In this document: positions 12,661 to 24,969 of the stretch, in pieces
Layout of the letters: every line of letters begins with the position of its first letter
Position numbering within the stretch: position 1 is the stretch's first letter
From: Archegozetes longisetosus
Lineage: Eukaryota > Arthropoda > Arachnida > Sarcoptiformes > Trhypochthoniidae
Length of the DNA stretch: 64,000 bases
Assembly (NCBI GenBank): GCA_018873245.2
Contig: JAEMBT020000008.1
Coordinates: forward strand, 14,557,172 to 14,621,171
Direction of reading: 5' to 3'
Made by a program: the position numbers and the translations under genes
The notes under the pieces: generated by a model
Databases searched by the model: none
The model's input: the letters and a program-made list of their open reading frames with translations, nothing else
Told to the model about the DNA's origin: nothing

Positions 12661-15600
12661 AAAAAAATGAAAGACCGCAACAATACTTTTATACTATTTT
12701 AATGACCATAAAAGCAAAAGTTACGAAAATTTCGAAACCATCTGATAATGTAGAGAAAACGGTAGTGAACAAGTGATTGAGCAACTATCAAATTGAGTCA
12801 CGTTTTTTGTCTGCTTTACTCTAAGTTTGCTTTGTGTGTTATAGTCAAATATTTGGTAACGAGGATTATAAATATAGATATAAACCGCTCAACGGAAAAG
12901 AAAAACTTCTTAGAAGCACAAGAACAAGTCGGTTTTAATGAGTTTGTCATACAATCTAATTCGTGTATAGTGAATTCACTATATCTGACTGAGTCAACAA
13001 TGGACTCGTATTTAGTATTTAGTTCACTATAAACGGGTTTGAGAGTATTAGCGATTATAATATCTGATGTGAAAAAGTTCGTCATATTTCAAATCTCATA
13101 ATAGGATCTGGTATTCATGTCATTAGTCTAATGAAATTATAGAATTTAATTTTATAAAGTCAATTCTCAAGGTATTGCAGCTCAAACATTGCTGGAGGCC
13201 GTATAAAAATCTCATTAATTGAAAGTTGGTTTTAATTAAAATTCTCGAAATTTTATTTTTATGCCTAAAACTCAATGATTATAAAAATGAGAGGCCTTTA
13301 AAGTATGATAGGATTAAAGCAAGATTTAGAAGAAAAAAGTCGAGTCATAAATGGTTGTCTATTGCAATCTAATTCCATTCAAGGATATACTGTAACTCGC
13401 TGACACATTTTTACATTTGACTGCAGTTTTCCCTTAATCCCAATGCGTCTAGAAACACAAGTAGAGACAGCTCCAAGATTAAATAACTGTCGGGTTGCTT
13501 TTATATCAATATATCATTATTTATGCTATCAAGTACTAGACGTATGAGTGAACCTTTCCAAATTCTCATTCGATTAGACTTTACGCGGTTGGTCATTCAA
13601 AACTAAATTCACGTATATTTACGCACTATCACACCAATATGCAAAATCTAGTTTGCGAGATGTTTCAATATATCAATGTTTATTTATTTGAATCTAAGCT
13701 TACGTTAAGATTATGAGCAGAAGTACTCAACACTACTTTTAAACTGAAGGAAATCTCAATTATTAAGAGATTAGAACTAATCCAACTTTTGACATTTTAC
13801 CAAACTTTTAGTTTGACTTCAGTACAGTTTGCACTAATAATCATTTGTATAATATGTAAATCATTGACACGTTTTATTATTATTGTTTTTATGGTATCAA
13901 AACTTTTTGCAATAAGACTTATCTCTATATTATTTTATCATTGGTTAAGAATTTAATAATTAACTGAAATCAAAACTTGTATGTATATATGTTTCGATGT
14001 GATATGTTTTTGTGTTGTCTCAAACTTAAGGCTAAGATTTAAATAAATGTTCGTATGTTCTCCATTAAAAAGTATGCAGAAAGCAACAAGTAAAGTGAAA
14101 TTCCCCAATGTTAAATTCTGGTTCAAGCCATGAGTGCATAAATGTACGTGAGTTCTGTCTGAAATCTCTGACTGCTTAAACTTAGTTTGACCAGACCTTG
14201 TTATTAACGCATAAGTTTGTGAATAAGCAAGACAAAATTAACTGCTGATAGCTGTACTAATACTAGTATTTTTCAGATTTGCTTCGACATTAATATTACA
14301 GTGTATTTGATTGTTTTATTTTTGGGTAATTTAATGATTTTTCGTTCATGTGTTAGTAAGAGTATTAGAGTTGTTGGCAAATAATAAGCTGATCGTTAAC
14401 GATAAAAGCAAACATTCATTTATGACATTTTTCTCAACAAAAATATCTTAAGCTGTGTTTCTAAAATCCGTCTGTTCTTACTGAAATTTTTAATTTATTG
14501 GGAATTGACATTTTTGATTTCTTAAAGTTTTTATTTTAACGAAAAGTGAATTCGTTGCGCAATCTTTTCTTCATATAAGTCTGGATTCATTCTTCACGAA
14601 GAAATACGATAGAAATGTGATACTGCAACTTATTCTCTTGAGTTTTATAGTTTTCAAGACTATCTTTCAAGGTTATCTTTGATATATTGATGATATTTTA
14701 TATATCAAAGAGGAAATTATAAATATGAAAATACAATACATATACAAAAATACAAATATTTAAGTGGATAACTATGAATTGATTGCGCAACAAGATCTAA
14801 AACATGATGATTCATCGTCTAAAATGAATATATCGGATTGATTTTACTGATAAGTTTAAACAGCAAATTCAGCTGTTTATAAAAATCACTATCAAAATAA
14901 TTGATTAAAGTGTACTTTCAAAATATGAGATAAGAATTTTAAGTGCACTCATAAACTTTACATTCAAATATTTGTTCAGCTAAATAATCATTATGGGCTT
15001 AATTAGAACACTGGCCATGGGATCAGACTTCATGATTCAATGAAATATTCACTTCTTTACTAATAAATAATAATTTTCCGGTTATTTAGGTTAAAAGTTT
15101 ACATATCTTACTATTCATACATATGGAGTGAGAGTTAGCTGTTTACTATTCATAAGTTAGATACAAATTGAAAATATATACTTCAAAACTTAATCATCCT
15201 CAATAGAAGCGAGAAAAAGGGTCATTACTAGCTATGTTAACATTGCTATGCTGTGACCTCCCTGTGATGCACATCAATTTTCTGCCAATTTTCATTTTTC
15301 ATTTGCTTAGATTGCTTCATTTAATGCGTTTTCAATATCTCATATATTACGGTCTGATTGAGAGCAACTGATAACGATCCATCACTCCTGGTTGCTATAA
15401 GGATTATGAAGTTTGTGTGCATGTAATTCTTAGGAAGTAAGCCACTAATTATACCAGAAATGTTTGAATGGATATTCATTTGAAAGACTGCATAATCATT
15501 AATCAATTCCTAGTCCAACAAACGTTTTTTAAAACTACAGATAAGATTATAAATGACTAACATTACAGAGTTAAAAAAACTAAATTAATTGAGAAAAACT

Positions 15601-16582
15601 TTTAGATTTATCTTTTACAAAAATAAAAACATCTAATCGCTTGGATGCGAGTTGTATTTTATTATAACTTTTCGTTTTAATCATTTTAGTAATTGCACTA
15701 TAAATGAGAAGAAGATCTAAAGGGAAATAAGAGTTGTTCAACAAAATAAAAGTACTCAATCATATTCTATTTGTTAAAATAGTTTCGTATACCACTAGAC
15801 GAAATAGCTGACTGCACTTCTTATAACTAAATAAGACTATGAAACGTACATCTACTACAACCAATGTTTGACAACCTACTTACAAGTTAGTTAGTGGTTC
15901 AGCTTTTTTTGGACACTTCAGATTTCCGTAGTTCATATTGCCGCAAGTCTTATACAGTGAAACACTCTTCATAAATAGCCTAATCTGGTACTGACTAAAG
16001 CTACTGTTTCCTTAATTGCAAAATATTTGTCTGCCTACAAGCTATCTTTCTAGCCTAGAAATTCGAATGAAAATTTCGACATTTTTCTGTATATTCATTG
16101 TAAATTAGTTAACAAAAAGTCATCTTTGAGACATGTTGCTTAAACGAATCACAGATCTACCGTTCAATTCTACTGGTATTTGAAACTTGGTTGGATAGCA
16201 ATAACTTAATTGGGTTTCATACAAATGGATCGCGAATCTTAAAGAGCATTAACTGATATTACTGAAGATATAACGTTGATTTGTTTATTTAATTAATACA
16301 GTATTATTTGTCCTTTTCTCTACATCTATATTTTGTTTACTCTATGGTTAATCATTGACGTTGCACAATGTTGTTTTTGCAGTTTAAGTATAGTTTATTC
16401 GACACTGAAGCACAGTATCTATGATAATAATAATAATAATAATAGTGTCCAGTACTTATTTTGATATGATTGACCTCTCAAGAAATACGATAGTCTTCAC
16501 ACTCTATTCTTAGTATAGAATGCATTTCCTAATGAAAAATAAGCTTTTATTTCATTTCCTATGTCATTCAAGTATTTGGAGA
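12661..16582. other. gene-free; short palindromes and one microsatellite
   Basis: No gene was found. Two short open frames on opposite strands at 12793-13085 overlap and have no recognisable domain. An 18-bp perfect palindrome, tatagtgaattcactata, lies at 12966-12983. A stem-loop with 11-bp arms (ctttgatatat / atatatcaaag) lies near 14678-14711. A (TAA)n run occupies about 16424-16445. Confidence 0.45.
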
Positions 16583-16941
16583 AGTGATGCACATAATCTG
16601 CTTCAGGCTAAAACTAGCTTTGAGCTCACTCAACCTCGAACTCAAGTTTGAAGCTCAGATTTATGACTAAAGATCGAATTATATTGATTAGCTAATTTAA
16701 ATATTTTGTTGAATGTTATTGGTCAACTAAAAGGTCGAATATTTTTTCCTTGCTTTATTTATGACCCTTAATTTTGGTTATTTTTTATAAAATTCTAGGC
16801 AAAATGTAATGCATTTGTTCTTTGAAATATTGGTTTACAAGTAACATTTGAATACTAATTACAAGCTGAGAAGTGCATCTTAGCCCAAGAGAGCCTTGAG
16901 TTGATCCTCAAGCTCAGACTTTTGAGCTTATGTGCATTATT
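16583..16941. mobile_element. old hAT-like MITE (tentative)
   Basis: The left end agtgatgcacataa is loosely matched by the right end ttatgtgcattatt. The interior is rich in gagctcaag-type strings on both sides, forming degenerate inverted arms. The agtgatgcaca end resembles the 44452-44603 element (CAGTGATGCACACGCTC), so an older relative is possible. No 8-bp duplication was found. Confidence 0.35.
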
Positions 16942-19570
16942 AGTTCAGAAGCAGATGGTTTGAAATTTCAAGTTGTCAAACACATTTTTCTCGTTGAAAG
17001 AAAAATCAAGCTTTTTTATTAAAGCTTCAACTCCTGATTAATCACTATTTTTTTATTTATTTATATGAAAAGAATGGTATAATGCACGGGATCTTATTAT
17101 TTATCTTTATTACTCAGTTTACCATCAATTCAGGAAATGATAAGATCACTAAATTTAATGAATAAAACTTATTTGCCTAAAATTTAATGAACTTCATCAA
17201 CAAAATTAATCATTTATGCGATTCATGCTTAGAAATAGAGATGAATTGAAAAAATTCCTGTTTTGAAATTCACTCAATAAAATTACATATTTCTAACGTA
17301 ACTACAGCACAAAATTTAGTTATTTTCACAAAAACAAGTCAATTTTCATTGAAGATTTGGCTAAATGGAAAATTTTTCTATAGATATTGGAGAAGTTGGA
17401 TTAATGGAATGGAAAATCATAGTTCTAACTGATACTTATTTGAGCTGATCCTCTTCTGAAGGATGAAGCATGCAGCTTCACTATACGAGTACCGTTTAAT
17501 GTGTATAGAATTCATTGAATAGTATTACATGGGATCTTATGCTTAGCAACTTTTCAAGGCAAAGATTAATATCGGAATTAAATACAACAATTTGTTTATC
17601 CAACCATTTTTCACGTGGCTCTAATGATTTGAAGCATCCTAACACGATGTATCAGTATTATATTTCGTTTTAAGTAATTAGTTTTCTTTACAACTTCTTA
17701 ACCTTATCATTAGATAGGCATTAATAAGAATAAAATGTTTTGAAGATTTGTCTGAAGAAAACGATAAAGCATTGAGAAAATTAACAGATGTCTGGTTCGG
17801 ATAAGAGTTATAAAGACTTAAGTGAGAGAATGATTGTGATGAACATAGATTTAGCTGTTATAAATTGACTCTATTTTTGTTGTGAATGAGTGATAATCAA
17901 AACTTATAGTTATTAGTGAAAACAAGTTCTGAATTGGGTGTTTGGGAAAAGGTTTAAACATTCATTACTATGCACTAATGAGTCGCCATTCAATACGTTT
18001 AAAGAATAAAAGCTCTTTTGTGTGCTATAAGTTTTCTGATAATAATACAAACTACGTTTCAACCTTTAATTAGGAAATATTTTTTGTCAGTTTTATCCGC
18101 TTTAAACTGATAAATTCAATCTAACTTGATTGATTTCGTTCAATCTTTTAATTAGCATGCTGAAAGCCTTCTGGGTTGTTGCTCGCTATTTGTACTAAGC
18201 TTTATGATCTATAGCAAGAATATTGAGTTTAGAGAATCACATCAGACTGCTTTTCCTGACACGTGCTCGCATGAACTAGTCAAAGATTAATCGATCGGTG
18301 TTCAGAACAAACTTCTAAAACAATAGGCTAAATGGGATAAGATTATTGGTTTTGAAACTAAAATTTTTATTCTTTGATATTAATGGTTGTATCATCTCAG
18401 AATTAAACTAATTAACCATAATTGAGTTTAATTGATTAAATATTTTATTTGATTGGTTATAGCTCCAGTCAATTAGCTGTTGAGTACTGTTTAGTACCAG
18501 AAAAGTCGAGCTGTTGAAGATTAAGTGTTAATGAACCCAAATCCAAATATAAACAGAAAGAGATTTACAATCGTTGAAAATGACACTCAAGCAAAGATTT
18601 GCTGATTTTCGGTTGTGTTATTCCGACGAATTACTTAATACAATCATTCTTAATTGAAGTCTAATAAATAATTGACCATTGACTGCACGTATAAATTATA
18701 ATTAACGTATCCTCGGCTAAGTGCTTTAAACTGCTATCTTTAATGTTAATTTGATAAGAGATATGACTTCATAGCGCTAATCCGATGACGTGCAACAGAA
18801 AAATGAAATGTCTAGCCTATGCTTGCTCATAATGAAAAGAACTTAACGATAGGGTGACCAGATTTATTGCAAGAAATTTTTGTAATGGAACTCGATCTCC
18901 TCCTTCTAGTTGATACGCTGATTGTTGGCGTCTTTGTGCTACATATATTATTGAATGATTGTACTCGATCAATCGAATCATTCGTCTTATTTAGTAAAAC
19001 ATAATCGAGTAATCAAAGCTTTTTAGAAAATTGCAAACATATAATTGTATTACTGAGACTGAAATGAAAAAATTAAAGAAATTGATCGCTGGAAAAATGC
19101 TAGATCATCAATATTAATCTTTATTATTTATTATATCTATCTGATCTTAAGAGTGCGTGCCTACAATGTCTCATCTATTTTCCCTAACTCTTGCATTAGA
19201 GAATCATAAAACATAAATATCTTTACAGTAACACCATATTATCGAATTTTGTCACAAAAATTCACATTTTTCGCTACATTGCAGCTGTCTAGCAATCGTT
19301 TGTCATTTCTTATTATATTCAACAGTGGTTTTTGCGCAAAACTTGCGACTGAGATTTAGTCTAAGTTTATGGAATGTAATCAATAACGGAACAAAATATT
19401 GAAATACTGTAACTCACATTTTTCCGATTGATTATTGCTTTGTTAGTAATTTGAATTTAGTTAGTATTTAGTGTCTAAGAAAACTAATTTTTGTTATTTG
19501 AACGCACCGATTATCTTTTCTCAAAACATTTTTCTCTTTATCCAGTTGCACTGTTGTTATACAATATTAT
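16942..19570. other. gene-free; isolated hAT-like end at 18850
   Basis: No gene was seen. The string tagggtgaccag at 18850-18861 matches the outer TIR of the elements at 2030 and 50215, but no inverted partner was found nearby, so it is at most a truncated end. Confidence 0.35.
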
Positions 19571-19857
19571 GTGGACAATTACTATCTTCTATACGCTTTT
19601 CAAAAATTTGTACATCAAAAGGACTTAAGTTTTATTGAATACCTTAAAGGAAAAAATTCGTTATTCATTGCATTTATGAGATTAGAGGCTCTTATCTCAT
19701 AATATCTTATTTATAAATTTTTGAAAAGAGTCTTGACAGTAAACTTACTTACGACTGCAACCGATTACTCAGTATTTCAATAAAATTTCATTGTTTTTAT
19801 GAGCTCTCTCATTATATAAATATCTTAAAAGCGTACAGAAGACAGTAAACACTTCAT
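19571..19857. mobile_element. MITE family A, copy 1
   Basis: The ends form an imperfect inverted repeat around the core cttctatacgctttt at the left and aaaagcgtacagaag at the right. The left arm continues into a block resembling acatcaaaaggacttaag. The copy at 21832-22140 has the same ends and the same internal order, so these are two members of one family. No transposase is present. Confidence 0.65.
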
Positions 19858-21831
19858 ATACTTCTACAAGACATATAAATATAAATTAAAATTTGTTACC
19901 AACTAATAAAATGAGCGCTGACATAATTGATGGATTAGAGGTGATTTAGTGTTGATTTAGAGAATTAGGTTAAGTTGCTGCAAATGGATTGAAATAAAAG
20001 CAAATTGAACGAGAATGGAACGAGAATCATTCATAGTAAGTTTCATAATTTGATATGACTGCTCATTTTGAATGCAAACAAATTTGTCTATGTATTACTT
20101 TGTATACTTTATTTTAGTATATAATGGATGCAAAAATTATTCAAAGCATATTCCCATTACTCAAAGTGATCAATGGAGTGAATAGTTGATGAATCGCTAA
20201 TTTAAAGCATTAAACTTGAGGAGATATTCCACTCGAGTTCTTACATATAATTCAGATATAATTTATTCGTAATAATTCATACGTTAGTGCTTATTTTGTG
20301 AATGCAAATCTTGACTAGTTTGCTATATTTATAAAAAGTATGTGGGCTTTAATCAAATTGAGATAAATATCAATTTTAGACCTGAAGCTGTATTTTACTT
20401 TAGAGTCTCCTGATAAATTTTTAAAATCAAAATCTTAAATAGTTAAAGCAATATTTCACCTAAAAACATGGAGCGTTTCGCATTTTAAAATTTGAATATA
20501 TGATATTAAATTTTAAAATTATATTTTGCTTTATTGACCAATGGACTGGTTATACTATTGCAGGTCGTTCTCAAAATCATTTTCAGAGACTGAGTTTATC
20601 TTCCTGAAAACATAGAATAAGTTAAGTTTTAAACAACGTTTAACTCATGCAAAACGGAACTTAAAATTAATAGTTAGGTTTGATTGTATTAAATTAGAGT
20701 TTTTGTTGAGAGCAAATCAATTAGAGTAGTAATTAATGTCTAAATATAACTCTACAATCTTGAAGATTTCTTGAGTGGTTTTTAATTGACTCCTAAATGA
20801 TATGATTCTAGACCTGCAATTGACATAGGATGAAAACTAATGACAGAGTCTTATATTTGATGATTATTAATTGGTAGCTTCTCAAGAGATAACAAGTTTG
20901 AAGAGACAGGTGTGGATCTAGTTTTAATTTAGAAAATGTTAGATTTCTTATGTTGTTATCTCAGCATCCCATTTCAATGTTGGCCGATCTTATGTTTGAA
21001 TGTAGATTACCAGCAAAATAACTCTTATTGTCTAAATATTTACTCTCTATCTTTCAGAGTAATAATAGGTCTAAAATTAGCTCAAAACAGTTGTATGAGA
21101 TTTCAGTAATTAGTCACTAGAACATTCGTTCATGTCAATTATGATATCAAATTTAGTTTTTTTAAATAACCCATTCATATAACTTACTCATTAGTATTAT
21201 ATTTTATAAATTATTATGATTAAACAGAATTGTGGCTTTAATATTCTATTACTTTAAAAGATTAATTTGCATTTATTTTTAATTTTCAAGGAACAATGTC
21301 GTTAATCATTACTATAGTGATCGTGAAAAAGCTTTTCCCAACCAAAAGTGCCTATTGTTTTCAGTCAAACCTATTGTTTTCGATATACAATAATTTGATG
21401 TATACTATTATAATTAAGCTTTTCGCATCTTCATACTTTTTAATATCTGTGAGTATTGCGTTTCTTTTAATATGAGTTCACTCTACAGTTACTTTTTCCT
21501 TAATGTCAAGTGTATTCAAGTTTTAAAAATATATTTTTAATCAAACAATCGAAACAAATTTATTCTCAGAAATTTGACAGTAAAACCCTATCAAAGTGAA
21601 CTTTTGGTCTAAAGGAAGTTGCGCTGGCAGTAATCGCAAAAATCTCATTGATTTTATACTTAAGTGATTCACTTTAATGAGTCCACTTTAGCTATACCAG
21701 TCCGTACGATTGAAATGACCCGTTAAAACAGCTTAAATTTCGGGCGTTTCAGTTTAAACATCCTCAAAGGGAGAATTCACTTTTGCCAAAAACTTAATTC
21801 CTTAACGCTGTTCAATGCGAAAAATATGTAT
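19858..21831. other. gene-free DNA with weak transposon-like traces
   Basis: No gene was recognised. Around 21579-21740 the string acagtaaaaccctatcaaag and later tcaaagg / cactttaatgag motifs are reminiscent of Tc1/pogo-type ends, but no clean inverted pair was found and no element is called. Confidence 0.35.
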
Positions 21832-22140
21832 TTGAAGCATTTATTTGTCTTCTGTACGCTTTTGAGAAACTTAGGTAACGAAAGGGCTTATAAAAAATTC
21901 AATCCTATTAAAATATTCAGTAGCCAATCTCACTCATAGGTCCATTTACTGTCAAGATTGTTATTAAAAGTTTTATCGCCAAATATGTTTGAGTTTATAA
22001 ATGAGATTTCATCTGATAAGAGCCTCTAATTTCATAAATATAATGAATAATGAATTTTCTTCCTGAGACATTCAATAAGACTTGAGCCCTTTTGGTGTAT
22101 TAATTTTTTAAAAGCGCACAGAAGACAGTAAACGCTTCAA
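21832..22140. mobile_element. MITE family A, copy 2 (309 bp)
   Basis: The left end reads ttgaagcatttatttgtctt and the right end is its approximate reverse complement, ending aacgcttcaa. The paired region runs about 57 bp inwards to aagggctta / gagccctttt. The flanks share only tat (or ta), so the duplication length is uncertain. This copy is better preserved than copy 1 at 19571-19857. Confidence 0.72.
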
Positions 22141-24780
22141 TATTTACTATTCATTTATATTTTATTCACTAAAGATTAACTAAAACTTAATCTAGGTTAA
22201 TCTTTACAACTTCTTGTAGAAGTTTTTACATCAAGATTCCAATAAAACCAAGTTATTTCTTGGTACTTTGAGATTTATTGCAACGGAGTTATACTGCTGT
22301 AGAATTATATTACTCTGAAGGAATTACATTATGATTTAATGAGATGTCCTTCTTTCATGCACACAGTTCTTCAGTTTTCATACGAAGCAGTTCAATATTA
22401 TTCTATATCAGAAAAAATTAGTAATCTTATAAAGTTTAATGCTCATACTGAGCTCGTAAAGAACAAATGATCACCTCATTGCGTGAGACTCAAGTTTGCG
22501 CTTATTATATTGTTGTTATATTTGTTGAAAACTTTTGGGATTTATTTATAAAACGATATCAATAGATCTATGATTTAAAAAGTTGATTTACTGGGTTATG
22601 CTTCAAAGTTTTTGTAACCCTGTTTTTAAGCCCTAATTAATACGATAAACACCATTCTATTTTTATAAATCTCCAAATCTGTTTAGAAACCGATGGATCA
22701 ATAATAAACATGGTAATGTAGTAAAATAATCATAGTAAAATCATCGACAAATTATCTATGAAACCATTATTCCATATGTCAATAAGAATACGATAGTTAA
22801 AAATGCCTAAATAAACGTCAATCTGTTACTCTGTCGACTCTCGATTAGACTTATTCTTAATCTTAAAAGGTCTTTTTCTTTTATTCTTGTTATTTATTTA
22901 GTAGAAAGTATTTATGTTCATTTTCACTTTTTCTCAGTGGAAATTAATTATTCAGTAATTCTAGAAGAATAATTTCCAAACGAAAAACTATGACTGAAGC
23001 AATACAAACGTCTAAGTTGGTGAGTAATTTGCAAATTAATAAAGTCTCATAGCTTCTTGATTGAAAGCACCATTGTGAAAATCATTAACATAACTTTCAA
23101 ATAATCGAACAGTTTTTTGAATTTATCGTTGTCATAATTTTTCGTTTGGTAACATTTAATGTCATGAGTTGAAGCCATTAAACTTGAATTTTTATTTGTA
23201 CATTAATGCCATTCTCCTCAATTTTCTGATGAGGAGTGGGTTTGGCTAAAGTACACTGAAATGGTGTAAAATTACAGTTAATGCTCTGACTTTTTGGAAG
23301 AAGGTAAAAATTTGATATTTTTAAAAGCATAATAGAATTTAGAAGTCTAAATAATGGTCACTATGAATAACAATGTACTCGACTAAAATGACCTTATAAA
23401 TTTCTCTTCAGTTTATTTCAGGATACAATCGTGTAATTAGCTTTTAAAAATATTTTACTATCAATAGAATTCATTCAATATGTTGAATGGAATCTACATA
23501 TGAATGAAAGTACTACAGAATCTACAATCAGTGCTAAAAATTCATGCACCTCTGAGAAAACATTTGGTTTTACTGTATGTGTGGTTTACATAGACAAAGT
23601 AGCTATTGATTCTTTAAAGTGCTTATATTTCATACTTGAGAAACCTTAGAAGATATTTTGACATTTTATATTTATTGTTGTGAAAAGATTGAAGTGATGT
23701 CAGATTTTTTGAAATAATCACGTCTAGTTTATCGCCTACCTACACTATTTTTCCTCTTTTATTTGCTAATATAAAGAGAGTTCAGTACGTCTAGAACCTG
23801 CTTGTAAAAGTGTCTCATTATGAATTAAATGACAAATTATGTCGACGAACTCAAATTCTTTAGTCATTCTGTAATGACATTAATGCTATGTATTTAGATC
23901 TGATGTGATTGTCCTTTGCTTGAAACAATTGCCAGAACAAAATAAAATATATACCAGAGTGTATAACATTGAATCTATGATTTTTACTTTAGGACTTATC
24001 AATTTTGTTCAGATTGTTATTCAGACATAGTACTTCTACTGTATAAACAATATACAGCTGGAGATTCATCTTATATATATCTGATATTTAATAATGAGCT
24101 TATACTGAATGTGCAACATTCTAAGCATACAACTGTATTCAATGTATTTCATTGGTAAGTTTTAATGAACTTACAAATATTTAGCTCTACTTGTTTATAC
24201 TGAGTACAGAAGTTTTTATTAATTTGTCTAAATCAAAAGACTAGGTTTTCTTTGTTTCTCAAAATACAAATTGAGTTTTTGGTAAAGAAAGAGCTTATGT
24301 CATTTTTTACTTAACTATTTAAAAATAAAGTCTCTCTGCGAATTTAATCGCCTTCAATCGAATTAATTCGTTACAAAGATTCTCATGCTATCATGATTTC
24401 ACGAAAATGTTAACCATTACTTTTAAATGGTCGAGTAGGTTTTGAAAATTTTATTTTTTGAAAGCTTCTTCATGTTAATCATATGGTGCTTATGTCAATT
24501 TGATGTTGGAATCAAAAGCTTCAACTATTGCACACTTGGATTGTTCACTTTTGTATTGACTTTATGATGAGTTTTAGAATGAAATTTACAATATTTACGG
24601 AATGAATTCTCCACTCAAGCGCTAAATTATATTCAATAAATGTTTGCAAACAGATGTTTGTAATTCAATAAATTTCAATATTCATAATGCATACATAATA
24701 CAGAATTTGTATAGTATCAGATTCTAGAATTTAATCGAAATTGACTCGCTCTGATTATTGCTTCTGCAGATTATATAACT
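22141..24780. other. gene-free AT-rich DNA
   Basis: I see no coding region, RNA gene or clear repeat in this stretch. Confidence 0.4.
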
Positions 24781-24789
24781 CGACATTAG

Positions 24790-24938
24790 ATAAGAATTAT
24801 TCTGTTATGTCAGAGCGTATTTGAATCACAGAGAAGCAACATACTTCAGATGAAATGCAATGACGTAACAGAGAATTTGAATCGTCAACCGAGAAGAATC
24901 GTGATCTCGTGTTCAATCTGCTGAGCTACGCTTATCCA
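24790..24938 (-). repeat. tRNA-derived SINE candidate
   Basis: Read on the minus strand, the head begins near 24938. It has a good RNA polymerase III box A, TAGCTCAGCAGA (24928-24917), and a degenerate box B, GATTCAAATTC (24883-24873). Box spacing is tRNA-like, and an anticodon-arm-like segment (cgagatcacgattcttctcg) lies between them. The sequence continues beyond the T-arm without a CCA or acceptor closure, so a SINE is more likely than a tRNA gene. The 3' boundary and tail are not resolved. Confidence 0.5.
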
Positions 24939-24969
24939 GGTTATAAAGATTACAATTAACTCGTGCTTA

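Noticed and set aside
12793-13085. Overlapping 79- and 89-codon frames on opposite strands
   Set aside because: No domain, no splice context, and composition like the surrounding DNA; treated as chance.
18850-18861. A third hAT element with the tagggtgaccag end
   Set aside because: No inverted partner or target duplication could be found nearby.
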